A stretch of DNA of 64,000 bases from Candidatus Competibacteraceae bacterium (GTDB lineage Bacteria; Pseudomonadota; Gammaproteobacteria; Competibacterales; Competibacteraceae): the NCBI GenBank assembly GCA_003989075.1, contig RXIX01000001.1, forward strand, positions 22,897-86,896. The letters are read 5' to 3'. Shown piece by piece: positions 27,024-35,437 of this stretch. The position numbers and the translations under genes are program-made. Position 1 is the first letter of the stretch. Each line of letters starts with the position of its first letter. The notes beneath the pieces were generated by a model that saw only the letters and a list, made by a program, of their open reading frames with translations, was not told the DNA's origin and ran no database searches.

Positions 27024-27797
27024 ATGAGCCATTCTTCACAGACGGCGCCGCAGGTATTCAGTGACCACTTTGCTGCAGTCGCTGCGGCCTATGCTGATTT
27101 TCGCCCGCGCTATCCGGCAGCCCTGCTGGCCTGGCTGGCGGAGCACGCGCCGGCGCGGACGCTGGCCTGGGATTGCGCAACGGGCAGCGGCCAGGCAGCG
27201 CTCGATCTGGCGCCGCACTTTGCGCGGGTCATTGCCACCGATGCCAGTGCCGCGCAGATCGCGACCGCGCCGGCCCATCCGGGTGTGGAATACCGGCTTG
27301 CACCTGCCGAGGCCTCGGGACTGGCGGACGCCAGCATCGATCTGATCACGGTGGCACAGGCTCTGCACTGGTTTGACCTGGAGCGGTTTTACGCCGAGGC
27401 ACGGCGGGTGCTCAAGCCGGGCGGGCTGCTGGCGGTGTGGAGCTATGGCGTGCCGCGCCTACCGGATGCGATCCTGGATGCGCCGGTGCAGCACTTTTAT
27501 TGGCAAATCGTCGGGCCGTACTGGCCTGCCGAACGCCGGCATGTCGAGAACGGTTATCGGGATTTACCGTTTCCATTCGCGCAATGCCCGACGCCGGAAT
27601 GGACCCTGGAACTGGCCTGGACCCTGCCCGAGCTACTCGGCTATTGTCGCAGCTGGTCAGCGACCGGCCGTTATCGTGCCGCTCATGGCCATGATCCGGT
27701 GGTGGAGCTGGCCGCGCTGCTGGAGCCGCTGTGGGGCGAGCCGGCGCAGCGCCAGCCGATTCGCTGGCCACTGGCGGTGCGGGTGGGCCGCTGCTGA
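27024..27797 (+). CDS. Class I SAM-dependent methyltransferase
   Basis: A 257-residue methyltransferase_11-type protein. Motif I is AWDCATGSGQAALDLA near residue 49, followed by IATDASAAQI (acidic ribose-binding residue), ITVAQALHWFDLERFYAEARRVLKPGG (motifs II-III). The QALHWF segment is common to a branch including UbiE-like and small-molecule methyltransferases. The substrate is unknown. GAGG precedes the ATG by about seven bases. It is divergent from cobU. Confidence 0.9.
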   Translation: MSHSSQTAPQVFSDHFAAVAAAYADFRPRYPAALLAWLAEHAPARTLAWDCATGSGQAALDLAPHFARVIATDASAAQIATAPAHPGVEYRLAPAEASGLADASIDLITVAQALHWFDLERFYAEARRVLKPGGLLAVWSYGVPRLPDAILDAPVQHFYWQIVGPYWPAERRHVENGYRDLPFPFAQCPTPEWTLELAWTLPELLGYCRSWSATGRYRAAHGHDPVVELAALLEPLWGEPAQRQPIRWPLAVRVGRC

Positions 27798-27893
27798 GTG
27801 TGGCCGCAGCGGCAAGGCCGTGTGAGTGGACAGCGGTTGGTGCAGGGTTCTGAATTTCCTTTAACACTGCAGAAATGCAGAACGGAGAACGGC

Positions 27894-28802
27894 ATGGCGA
27901 TAGAGACGCAAGGCGGTGAGGCCTGGCGCGATCTGGATTCCAGCACCGATTCGATTACGGAGCAGGCCGCGCTGATTGGTCTGGGTTCGCGGGGCTGCGA
28001 GCAGCTACAGCGCCTGTGCCGGGCGGGGCTGGAAAACGTGACTGCATTCCTGATTGATCATGACAGTGCCGCGCGCCGCGCCGATGATTTGCCCGTGCCG
28101 AGCTACTGGATTGGCAATACCGAAACGGTCGCCGATTTCGCGGCCTGCACCCTGCTCGGACTGGTGATCATGGGTGTGGATCATCAGGAAGGGTCGGAAT
28201 GGCTCAGTCTGCGTTTGGGGCTGCTGCGCGAGCGGCCGATGCTGCTGCTGGGCATCGTGCTGCCGGCGGCGCCTGTTGTGGTTCCGCGGCGGCGCCCGGA
28301 GCGCTGGCGTGAGCTGGACAGTGTGATCGAATGGCCGGCGCTGCTGAATCCGGCGGCGGATCTGATCCTGTTGCGCGATGTCGTCGATGACCTGATTCGG
28401 GCCCTGCTTGATCCGGATCCACTGGGTGCCAATTTTGCCGAAATGCTGGCGGTGTTCGGCGATGCGCGCACGGTGTATACGGCCAGTCTGGGGGTGGAGC
28501 CGGCGGCGACTGTGGCCTGGGCGCCGGAAACGCTTGATATCCTGATCGGACAGGTGACGCGGCAGGGCCTTGATCCGCAGCGTACCCTGGGTCTGCTGGT
28601 GGTGGTGCGGGGCGGCGATGCGGCGGCGGGCGCAGCACTGCGGGCACTCCTGGAGCAGCGTCTGCCGCAGGGCGTGCTTCTGGCCGTGGCGGTACCCGAT
28701 GCCGGGAATCCGGCCGCAGGCGGTGTGTTGCGAGTCACGCTGTTTGCCACCACAGCGGGTCTGGCGATGTCCAACGTTGCGCGCCGGGGGCTTTCCACCT
28801 AA
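27894..28802 (+). CDS. Degenerate FtsZ/tubulin-like protein lacking the GTPase signature
   Basis: A 302-residue protein starting MAIETQGG, with GGAG at 27884-27887. I see FtsZ-like landmarks in order. AALIGLGSRGCEQLQRL (26-42) resembles the first glycine loop of FtsZ. ENVTAFLIDHDS follows where FtsZ has its NTD strand. DDLIRALLDPDPLGANFAEMLAVFGD (165-190) parallels helix 10 and the T7 loop. TLGLLVVVRGG and VLRVTLFATT (231-287) parallel the C-terminal domain. The tubulin signature GGGTGTG is replaced by GVDHQEGSE (94-102), and the T7 aspartates by Asn180 and Glu183. It is probably a non-GTPase paralogue, possibly a partner of FtsZ. The family assignment is my alignment by eye. Confidence 0.7.
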   Translation: MAIETQGGEAWRDLDSSTDSITEQAALIGLGSRGCEQLQRLCRAGLENVTAFLIDHDSAARRADDLPVPSYWIGNTETVADFAACTLLGLVIMGVDHQEGSEWLSLRLGLLRERPMLLLGIVLPAAPVVVPRRRPERWRELDSVIEWPALLNPAADLILLRDVVDDLIRALLDPDPLGANFAEMLAVFGDARTVYTASLGVEPAATVAWAPETLDILIGQVTRQGLDPQRTLGLLVVVRGGDAAAGAALRALLEQRLPQGVLLAVAVPDAGNPAAGGVLRVTLFATTAGLAMSNVARRGLST

Positions 28803-28817
28803 AATACCGGCCCCTTG

Positions 28818-28835
28818 CGGCCCGGTACCGGGCCG
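28818..28835. repeat. 18-bp perfect palindrome in the rpsF leader
   Basis: CGGCCCGGTACCGGGCCG is exactly self-complementary with no spacer, just after the stop of the FtsZ-like gene. It may be part of a terminator for that gene or an operator for the ribosomal-protein operon. No T-run follows. Confidence 0.55.
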
Positions 28836-28863
28836 TGACTCCTTGCCTCACCGCCACGGCGGG

Positions 28864-28890
28864 AGGCTGCCCCGTATCCGTAAGGAGCCT
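28864..28890 (+). promoter_or_regulatory. Candidate S6:S18 autoregulatory RNA structure at rpsF
   Basis: AGGCT (28864-28868) can pair with AGCCT (28886-28890) just before the rpsF ATG, enclosing two CCGTA/CCGTAA segments and the Shine-Dalgarno AAGGAG. In many bacteria the S6:S18 complex binds an rpsF leader with conserved CCG in an internal bulge that covers the ribosome-binding site. The match here is by general shape only. Confidence 0.35.
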
Positions 28891-28892
28891 AC

Positions 28893-29300
28893 ATGCGACA
28901 TTACGAAATCGTGTTCATGGTCCATCCCGACCAGAGCGACCAGGTCCCCGCGATGATCGAGCGCTATCGCGCGATGATCGAAGAGGACGGCGGCCAGATT
29001 CACCGTCTGGAGGACTGGGGCCGGCGCCAGCTGTCCTACCCGATCAACAAAGTGCACAAGGCGCACTATGTGCTGATGAACATCGAGTGCAGCCAGCCGG
29101 TTCTGGATGAACTGGAAAGCGCCTTCCGCTTTAACGACGCGGTCATCCGCAACCTCATCCTGCAGCGCGACGCCGCCGAGACCGAGCCTTCGCCGCTGAT
29201 CAAGATGCGCGATGAGCGTCCCGAGCGCGAGGATCGCGACGAGCGCGGTGGCCGTGGCGACCGCGACGACGACGGCGACGACGGCGACGACGACGCCTGA
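28893..29300 (+). CDS. rpsF: 30S ribosomal protein S6
   Basis: A 135-residue small-subunit protein that pairs with S18. [52 protein letters not shown] and [11 protein letters not shown] are the conserved core (residues 1-90). The C-terminus is a long charged tail, [17 protein letters not shown] followed by alternating Asp and Gly, encoded by GAC-rich repetitive DNA (29240-29297). The Shine-Dalgarno AAGGAG lies seven bases upstream. First gene of the rpsF-priB-rpsR operon. Confidence 0.98.
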   Translation: MRHYEIVFMVHPDQSDQVPAMIERYRAMIEEDGGQIHRLEDWGRRQLSYPINKVHKAHYVLMNIECSQPVLDELESAFRFNDAVIRNLILQRDAAETEPSPLIKMRDERPEREDRDERGGRGDRDDDGDDGDDDA

Positions 29301-29322
29301 GCCCGCTTCGGGCGTCGCTGCC

Positions 29323-29685
29323 ATGCCGTCCGCACCGGCCGCCGATAACTGCCTGATCATTGCCGGTCAGGTCGCTGGCCCCTGTGAACAGCGCGCCACA
29401 CCGGCTGGCATCGCCATCAGCCGCTTTCTGCTGGACCATGTGTCCGCCCAGATTGAAGCTGGCTGGCCGCGCGAAGTACGCTGCCGGATTCCGGTCATGG
29501 CCTGCGGCGAACCGCTGGCACGGATTGCCGGCCGGCTGTCGGTCGGGGCCCGTGTACGGGTGCGTGGCTTTGTTGGCCGCGCCAACCCGCGCGAGGGCGA
29601 ATACCGGCTGGTGCTGCACGCTGCCCGCATCGACGTTCTCGATTCCGCAACCATCGAATCATCCGTATCTGCATCCGAGGATTGA
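29323..29685 (+). CDS. priB: Primosomal replication protein PriB
   Basis: A 120-residue OB-fold single-strand DNA-binding protein that helps PriA reload DnaB at stalled forks. NCLIIAGQVAGPCEQRATPAGI, FLLDH, VMACGEPLARI and VRGFVGRANPREGEYRLVLHA are the expected strands. I place the start at ATG 29323, just after rpsF; the frame is open upstream within the rpsF tail, but that part is Thr/Ala repeats. The position between rpsF and rpsR is characteristic. Confidence 0.92.
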   Translation: MPSAPAADNCLIIAGQVAGPCEQRATPAGIAISRFLLDHVSAQIEAGWPREVRCRIPVMACGEPLARIAGRLSVGARVRVRGFVGRANPREGEYRLVLHAARIDVLDSATIESSVSASED

Positions 29686-29688
29686 CCT

Positions 29689-29913
29689 ATGTCGCGTTTT
29701 TTCCGCCGCAAGAAGTTCTGCCGCTTTACCGCTGAAGGCGTCAAGGAAATTGACTACAAGGACATCGCGGTCCTGAAGAACTACATCACCGAGACCGGCA
29801 AGATCGTGCCGAGTCGCATCACCGGTACCAAGGCCCGCTATCAGCGGCAGTTGTCGGTCGCGATCAAGCGCGCCCGCTTTCTGGCGCTGCTGCCGTTCTG
29901 CGACCGGCACTAG
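29689..29913 (+). CDS. rpsR: 30S ribosomal protein S18
   Basis: A 74-residue protein of normal length: [40 protein letters not shown] and [23 protein letters not shown]. It binds 16S rRNA together with S6. GAGG lies about seven bases ahead of the ATG. Confidence 0.99.
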   Translation: MSRFFRRKKFCRFTAEGVKEIDYKDIAVLKNYITETGKIVPSRITGTKARYQRQLSVAIKRARFLALLPFCDRH

Positions 29914-29962
29914 GCCGCTTCGCGCCGGCCCGCGCTGACTGGTATCGGAGTCCTGCGCCGCG

Positions 29963-30877
29963 ATGAAAGCGCTGGCTGCCTTCACCATGCGAGGCCGCGC
30001 GTCGGCCGTGCTGGTTATGGCGGTGGCAGCAGTGCTGTTTTGGCTGTTTCCGCCCTTCATGGTAGTTTCGGCGGCGGCGCTGGCGCTGGTAACGCTGCGG
30101 CGTGGTGCAGCCGAGAGCCTGCTGCTGCTGGTTCTGGCCGGCAGCGCGGCGACTGGATTGGCGGCGCTGGTGCTGGGTACGCCGTGGCCGATGCTGGATG
30201 TGTTGCTGGCCGGCTGGCTGCCGCTGTGGCTGCTGGCCCTGATGTTGCGGGCCACGGTGTCGCTGGCGCGTACGCTGCAGGTGGCCGCCGCGCTTGGCCT
30301 GGTCGGCGTCCTGCTGTGCTACCTGGTGCTGGGTGATCCCGCGGCCTGGTGGAACAGCCTGCTGGAACCGCTGCGCCAGGAAGCGGCGCGGCTGGGGCCG
30401 ACCCTGCCGGCGGCCGAGCGTGATACGCTGGACCGGATGCTGGCGCTGCTGGGCGAGTGGGCGCCGTTCCTGCCTGGGCACCTGGCCAGCATGATCCTGC
30501 TGAATGGGCTTCTGGCGCTGTTTCTTGGCCGTGGCTGGCAGGCGGCGCTGTTCAATCCGGGCGGCTTTCGTACTGAATTCCACGCTCTGCGTCTTGGCCG
30601 GCCACTGGCGGGCCTGACCCTGGTGCTGCTGGCTGGGGCGCTGCTGTCGGGCTGGGTGCCGCTGACCAATCTGGCGCTGCCGCTGAGCGTGCTGTACACC
30701 GTGCAGGGTATTGCCCTTGTGCATGCCCTGGCCTTTGCCCGCAGCCTGTCGCCAGCCTGGCTGCTGCTGTTCTACCTGCTGCTGCTGCCCCTGTTGTCGC
30801 AACTGGTTCTGGCGCTGGGCCTCGCCGATGCCTGGATCGACCTGCGGGCCCGCCTGCGGCCTAAGGCGCAACGCTGA
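29963..30877 (+). CDS. DUF2232 membrane protein
   Basis: A 304-residue protein with about eight hydrophobic membrane segments and the family ending LSVLYTVQGIALVHALAFARS. DUF2232 genes commonly sit between rpsR and rplI in Gammaproteobacteria and also occur elsewhere in other phyla; the function is unknown. The third codon positions are extremely G/C-rich. Likely co-transcribed with the ribosomal genes. Confidence 0.88.
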   Translation: MKALAAFTMRGRASAVLVMAVAAVLFWLFPPFMVVSAAALALVTLRRGAAESLLLLVLAGSAATGLAALVLGTPWPMLDVLLAGWLPLWLLALMLRATVSLARTLQVAAALGLVGVLLCYLVLGDPAAWWNSLLEPLRQEAARLGPTLPAAERDTLDRMLALLGEWAPFLPGHLASMILLNGLLALFLGRGWQAALFNPGGFRTEFHALRLGRPLAGLTLVLLAGALLSGWVPLTNLALPLSVLYTVQGIALVHALAFARSLSPAWLLLFYLLLLPLLSQLVLALGLADAWIDLRARLRPKAQR

Positions 30878-30946
30878 GCGCTGGCGCTGCCGACGCTGTC
30901 AACGAACTGTATCGCAACGAATACACGCATATTTCGGAGTCTGACG

Positions 30947-31396
30947 ATGGAAATCATCCTGCTGGAAAAAGTCGCCAATCTGGGCGGCCTGGGCGACCGG
31001 GTCAAGGTCAAGTCGGGCTATGCCCGCAACTTCCTGATCCCCAAGGGCAAGGCCACCGAGGCCACGAGCTCCAACATCGCCCGTTTCGAGGCGCGTCGTG
31101 CTGAACTGGAACGGATCGCCGCCGAAGCGCTGGCCAAGGCGCAGGCGCGTGCCGAGCAGCTTGCCGAGCTGATCGTCACCCTGTCGGTGAAGACCGGCAG
31201 TGAAGGGCGGCTGTTTGGTTCGGTAGGCGCAGCCGACATCGCCAATGCCGTTTCGGCGGCTGGTATCGAGCTGCAAAAGCATGAAGTGCGGCTGGCCGAT
31301 GGCCCGATTCGCCAGATTGGCGAGTACGATGTTGATCTGTTCCTGCACGGTGAAGTCAAGACCCAGATCCGGGTCAACGTCATCGCTGAAGCCTGA
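30947..31396 (+). CDS. rplI: 50S ribosomal protein L9
   Basis: A 149-residue two-domain protein: N-terminal [35 protein letters not shown], a long connecting helix, and a C-terminal domain starting at [22 protein letters not shown] is about eight bases upstream of the ATG. Normal length for the family. Confidence 0.99.
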   Translation: MEIILLEKVANLGGLGDRVKVKSGYARNFLIPKGKATEATSSNIARFEARRAELERIAAEALAKAQARAEQLAELIVTLSVKTGSEGRLFGSVGAADIANAVSAAGIELQKHEVRLADGPIRQIGEYDVDLFLHGEVKTQIRVNVIAEA

Positions 31397-31412
31397 GCGG
31401 TAAGCGCTCCAG

Positions 31413-31461
31413 CGCTGCCGGGGTTTGGGTTTGGTCTAGACTAGAATCAGCCCCGGCAGCG
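31413..31461. repeat. Long inverted repeat between rplI and dnaB
   Basis: The arms CGCTGCCGGGG (31413-31423) and CCCCGGCAGCG (31451-31461) are perfect reverse complements around 27 bases that include TCTAGACTAGAATC. It could attenuate or separate the ribosomal part of the operon from dnaB. No T-run follows, so it is not a classic terminator. Confidence 0.5.
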
Positions 31462-31546
31462 GCCCGGCCCGGTCCCTGCAATGGATCGGGCCTGCCCATC
31501 CCCCGCGGGAGTTCCCTGTCGCCGGCCTGGTTCCGAGAGCTCCGCC

Positions 31547-33046
31547 ATGCAGCCTGTTGCCCCATTTCCCAGTCGTAAGGATGCCGCGGCCGACGCGTTG
31601 CGGGTGCCTCCACATTCCCAGGAAGCCGAGCAGGCCGTGCTCGGTGGTCTGATGCTGGATAACAGCACCTGGGAACAGGTGAGTGACTGGCTGGACGAAC
31701 ATGACTTCTACCGGGCCGATCATCGACTGATCTTTCGCGCCATTCGCCGCTTGGCTGATCAGGGCAAGCCCTTTGATCTGCTTACTCTGGCCGAGTGGCT
31801 GGAAGATCGCGCCGAGCTGGAAGACGCCAGCGGATTTGCCTATCTGGGCGTGCTGGCCCATGACACGCCCTCAGCGGCCAATGTCCGCGCCTATGCCGAA
31901 ATCATCCGCGAGCGGGCCATCCGCCGTGAACTGATCCGCACCGCCACGGATATTGCCGATAGCGCCTACGATCCAAAGGGCCGCAGCAGCAAGGAACTGC
32001 TCGATGAGGCCGAGAAGCGGGTGTTCGCGATTGCCGAGCAGGGCGCGCATGCCCAGCAGGGTTTTGCCAATATCAAGGATCTGCTGGCGCGCACGGTCGA
32101 GCGCATCGACCTGCTGTTTCAAAGCGACAATCCGATTACCGGGTTGCCGACCGGCTGGCCGGATTTCGACGAGATGACCGCCGGCCTGCAGCCTGGTGAA
32201 CTGATCGTGATCGCTGGCCGGCCCTCGATGGGCAAGACCAGCCTGGCGATGAATATCGTCGAATACGCGGTGATCCAGGTGAAATGCCCGGTGGCGGTAT
32301 TCAGCCTGGAAATGCCTGGGGAAAGCCTGATCATGCGCCTGATGTCTTCGCTCGGGCGCATCGACCAGCACAAGGTGCGTACCGGCCGGCTGGAGGAGGA
32401 TGACTGGCCGCGCCTGACCTCGGCGGTGACCATGCTCTCCGAGGCCCGGCTGTTCATTCACCACAGCACCATTCTCAGCCCCAATGAGCTGCGCGCCCAG
32501 GCGCGGCGCCTGCAGCGCCAGGAAGGGCAGCTTGGCCTGATCGTGGTCGATTATCTGCAGTTGATGAAGGTACCCGGCACCAGCGAGAACCGCACCAATG
32601 AAGTCTCGGAGATCTCCCGGGCGCTGAAGTCGCTGGCCATGGAACTGAAGGTGCCAGTGATTGCTCTGTCGCAGCTGAACCGGACCCTGGAGCAACGCGG
32701 CGACAAGCGGCCGATCATGTCGGATTTGCGCGAATCGGGCGCCATCGAGCAGGATGCCGACCTGATCTGCTTCATCTATCGCGATGAGGTTTACAACCCC
32801 GACAGTCCCGACAAGGGTATTGCCGAGGTGATTATCGGCAAGCAGCGCAACGGGCCGATCGGGACGACCCGCCTGACCTTTCTTGGCCAGTACACGCGCT
32901 TTGAAAGTCATGTCCCTGAATCCTACTCCGCAGGTTCTGCATATGAGTCGAGCAACCACGGTACGCCTCGATCTGGGGGCGCTGGTCCACAATCTGCGCC
33001 GGGTACGGGCGGCGGCGCCGGGCCGGCGGGTGGCGGCCGCCGTTAA
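31547..33046 (+). CDS. dnaB: Replicative DNA helicase DnaB, with an extended C-terminus
   Basis: A 499-residue RecA-type hexameric helicase. The N-terminal domain starts PPHSQEAEQAVLGGLMLDN; Walker A is AGRPSMGKTSLAMN near residue 223, followed by SLEMPGESLIMR, VVDYLQLMK and DLRESGAIEQDADLI. The normal end would be about GQYTRFESH (residue 450); here a Ser/Gly/Pro-rich tail of about 45 residues follows. That tail runs 104 bp into alr in another frame. The ATG at 31547 is chosen because homologues begin shortly before the PPHSQEAEQ element; the frame is open upstream. Confidence 0.96.
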   Translation: MQPVAPFPSRKDAAADALRVPPHSQEAEQAVLGGLMLDNSTWEQVSDWLDEHDFYRADHRLIFRAIRRLADQGKPFDLLTLAEWLEDRAELEDASGFAYLGVLAHDTPSAANVRAYAEIIRERAIRRELIRTATDIADSAYDPKGRSSKELLDEAEKRVFAIAEQGAHAQQGFANIKDLLARTVERIDLLFQSDNPITGLPTGWPDFDEMTAGLQPGELIVIAGRPSMGKTSLAMNIVEYAVIQVKCPVAVFSLEMPGESLIMRLMSSLGRIDQHKVRTGRLEEDDWPRLTSAVTMLSEARLFIHHSTILSPNELRAQARRLQRQEGQLGLIVVDYLQLMKVPGTSENRTNEVSEISRALKSLAMELKVPVIALSQLNRTLEQRGDKRPIMSDLRESGAIEQDADLICFIYRDEVYNPDSPDKGIAEVIIGKQRNGPIGTTRLTFLGQYTRFESHVPESYSAGSAYESSNHGTPRSGGAGPQSAPGTGGGAGPAGGGRR

Positions 33047-34055
33047 GGCGGATGGTTACGGGCATGGGCTGCTGCGGGTTGCTGCGGCGCTGGACGCCGA
33101 TGCCTTCGCCGTGGCCAGCATCGAGGAGGCGCTGAGCCTGCGTGAGGCGGGTGTCGCGCGGCCGGTGCTGTTGCTGGAAGGGGTGTTCGAGGCGGCGGAA
33201 CTGCCGCTGTGCGCGCGGTATGGCCTGGAAATCGCGGTGCATCACCCCGAGCAGTTGCGGATGCTGGACGGTGCCCGCGTCGAGCAGCCACTGCGGGTCT
33301 GGCTGAAGATCGACACCGGTATGCACCGGCTGGGACTGGCGCCGGACACGGTGGCGGCGAACCTGCAGCGGCTGCGCGATTGCCCGGCGGTGGATGCGCG
33401 GCAGATCGGCTTCATGAGTCATCTGGCGCGCGCCGATGAGCGTGACGGTGCCGCGACGCGCCAGCAGCTGCAGCAGTTCGAAGCCGCCACCGCCGGGCTG
33501 TTGGGCGCGCGTTCGCTGGCCAATTCCGCCGCCATTCTCGGTTGGCCGGATACACATTTCGAGCAGGTGCGGCCCGGCATCATGCTTTATGGCGCTTCGC
33601 CGTTCGTTGACGGCCAGGCCCCGGATGAGGATCTGCGTCCGGTGATGACCCTGAGTACGCGGCTGATTTCGATCAAGCGCCTGCTCAAGGGCGAGCCGGT
33701 CGGCTATGGCGGCACCTGGAGCTGTCCTGAGGACATGGATGTCGGCGTGGCGGCGGTCGGCTACGGTGACGGTTATCCGCGCCACGCGCCGTCGGGTACC
33801 CCGGTGCTGATTGGGGGGCGTGAGGCGGCGCTGATTGGCCGGGTGTCGATGGATATGATCACCCTTGACCTGCGCCGGCATCCTGAGGCGCGGATCGGCG
33901 ATCCGGTGCTGCTATGGGGTGAGGGATTGCCGGTGGAGCGTATCGCTGCCGCCGCCGGGACGATTTCCTACACGCTGCTGTGCGGGGTCACGGCCCGGGT
34001 GCGGCGTGAGGTGCTGCCGGCGCTGCCCCCGGTTCCGGCCCGGCAACCAGCGTGA
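32943..34055 (+). CDS. alr: Alanine racemase
   Basis: A 370-residue PLP enzyme making D-alanine for peptidoglycan. RLDLGALVHNLRRVR at the N-terminus, the PLP lysine in AVKADGYGHG (Lys35), KIDTGMHRLG, VRPGIMLYG and the catalytic Tyr segment VGYGDGYPRH are visible. ATG 32943 gives the usual family start; ATG 32910 would add eleven residues. The first 104 bp lie inside dnaB, so the active-site lysine region is coded over the DnaB tail. GTGA overlap with radA. Confidence 0.96.
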   Translation: MSRATTVRLDLGALVHNLRRVRAAAPGRRVAAAVKADGYGHGLLRVAAALDADAFAVASIEEALSLREAGVARPVLLLEGVFEAAELPLCARYGLEIAVHHPEQLRMLDGARVEQPLRVWLKIDTGMHRLGLAPDTVAANLQRLRDCPAVDARQIGFMSHLARADERDGAATRQQLQQFEAATAGLLGARSLANSAAILGWPDTHFEQVRPGIMLYGASPFVDGQAPDEDLRPVMTLSTRLISIKRLLKGEPVGYGGTWSCPEDMDVGVAAVGYGDGYPRHAPSGTPVLIGGREAALIGRVSMDMITLDLRRHPEARIGDPVLLWGEGLPVERIAAAAGTISYTLLCGVTARVRREVLPALPPVPARQPA

Positions 34056-35431
34056 GCAAGGGCCGCACGGTCTACGCCTGCAGCGAGTGCGGTGCGCAGG
34101 CCAGCAAGTGGTCTGGCCAGTGCGGCGACTGCGGCGCCTGGAACACCCTGCAGGAAGCGCTGGCGGTGCCTACGGGCAAGGGCGGCGCCAAAGCCGCTGG
34201 CTATGCCGGCTATGCCGGTCAGCTGGCTGGCGCCGAGGTGCGCGCCCTGGCTGGGGTCGATGCGCGCGGCGAGTTGCGCCAGTCCTGCGGCAGCGCCGAG
34301 CTGGACCGGGTCCTGGGTGGCGGGCTGGTCGGCGGCTCGGTAACGCTGATCGGTGGCGATCCGGGCATTGGTAAATCGACGCTGCTGCTGCAGGTGCTGG
34401 TCGATCTGGCCACGCGCCAGCGCACCCTGTATGTCAGTGGTGAGGAGTCGCCGCAGCAGATCAGCCTGCGCGCCCAGCGTCTGCAACTGTCCCGTGAGCA
34501 CCTGCGGCTGCTGCCGGAGATCAACGTCGAACGCATCCTGGCCAGCGCCGAGGGCGAACAGCCCGGGGTGATGGTGATCGACTCGATCCAGACCGTGTTC
34601 ACCGAGCGCTTGCAATCGGCGCCGGGTTCGGTAGCCCAGGTGCGCGAAAGCGCGGCGCAACTGGTGCGCTATGCCAAGTCCAGCGGTACGGCGCTGTTCC
34701 TGGTTGGCCATGTCACCAAGGAAGGGGCAATCGCCGGACCGCGGGTGCTGGAGCACATGGTCGATACGGTGCTGTATTTCGAGGGTGATCCCAGCGGACG
34801 GCTGCGGGTGCTGCGCGCGGTGAAGAACCGCTATGGGCCGGTCAACGAACTGGGCGTGTTCGCCATGACTGAGCATGGCCTGAAGGAAGTCAGCAATCCC
34901 TCCGCGATTTTCCTGTCGCGCCACGACACGCCGGTGGCCGGCAGTGTGATCATGGTCACCCGCGAGGGCACCCGACCGCTGCTGGTGGAGATTCAGGCAC
35001 TGGTTGATGAATGCCATGGTGGCAATCCACGCCGGGTCACGCTGGGTCTGGAGCAGAACCGCCTGGCGATGCTGCTGGCGGTGCTGCACCGGCATGGCGG
35101 CGTGGCCATGTACGATCAGGATGTCTATGTCAATGCAGTTGGCGGGGTGCGGATCAACGAGACCGCTGCAGATCTGGCGGTGCTGCTGGCGGCGCTGTCG
35201 AGCTTCCGCGACCGGCCGCTGCCGAATGATCTGGTGGTGTTCGGTGAGGTGGGTCTGGCCGGGGAGATTCGCCCGGTGCCCAATGGCGAGGAGCGGCTGC
35301 GCGAAGCGGCCAAGCATGGGTTCAAGCAGGCAATCGTGCCGCGCGCCAATCTGCCCCGGCGCAGCACGCATCTGGACGGGCTGGAACTGCGCGGCGTGAG
35401 CCGGCTGAGCGAGGTGATGGGCAGTCTGTGA
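34052..35431 (+). CDS. radA: DNA repair protein RadA
   Basis: A 459-residue RecA-like branch-migration protein. The N-terminal zinc finger uses C10, C13, C24 and C27 (ACSECGAQ, GQCGDCGAW). Walker A is GGDPGIGKSTLL near residue 105, the RadA motif KNRYGPVNELG is near 255, and a Lon-like C-terminal domain carries GEVGLAGEIRPV. The start is GTG 34052, overlapping the alr stop by 4 bp. Confidence 0.97.
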   Translation: MSKGRTVYACSECGAQASKWSGQCGDCGAWNTLQEALAVPTGKGGAKAAGYAGYAGQLAGAEVRALAGVDARGELRQSCGSAELDRVLGGGLVGGSVTLIGGDPGIGKSTLLLQVLVDLATRQRTLYVSGEESPQQISLRAQRLQLSREHLRLLPEINVERILASAEGEQPGVMVIDSIQTVFTERLQSAPGSVAQVRESAAQLVRYAKSSGTALFLVGHVTKEGAIAGPRVLEHMVDTVLYFEGDPSGRLRVLRAVKNRYGPVNELGVFAMTEHGLKEVSNPSAIFLSRHDTPVAGSVIMVTREGTRPLLVEIQALVDECHGGNPRRVTLGLEQNRLAMLLAVLHRHGGVAMYDQDVYVNAVGGVRINETAADLAVLLAALSSFRDRPLPNDLVVFGEVGLAGEIRPVPNGEERLREAAKHGFKQAIVPRANLPRRSTHLDGLELRGVSRLSEVMGSL

Positions 35432-35437
35432 AGCGTG

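Noticed and set aside
29212..29322. Longer PriB start inside the rpsF tail
   Set aside because: The added residues are Thr/Ala repeats produced by reading the GAC-rich tail of rpsF in another frame; PriB homologues start near the later ATG.
33968..35371. 467-codon open frame opposite radA
   Set aside because: Gln/His/Arg-rich shadow of radA, which has complete zinc-finger, Walker and KNRYG motifs.
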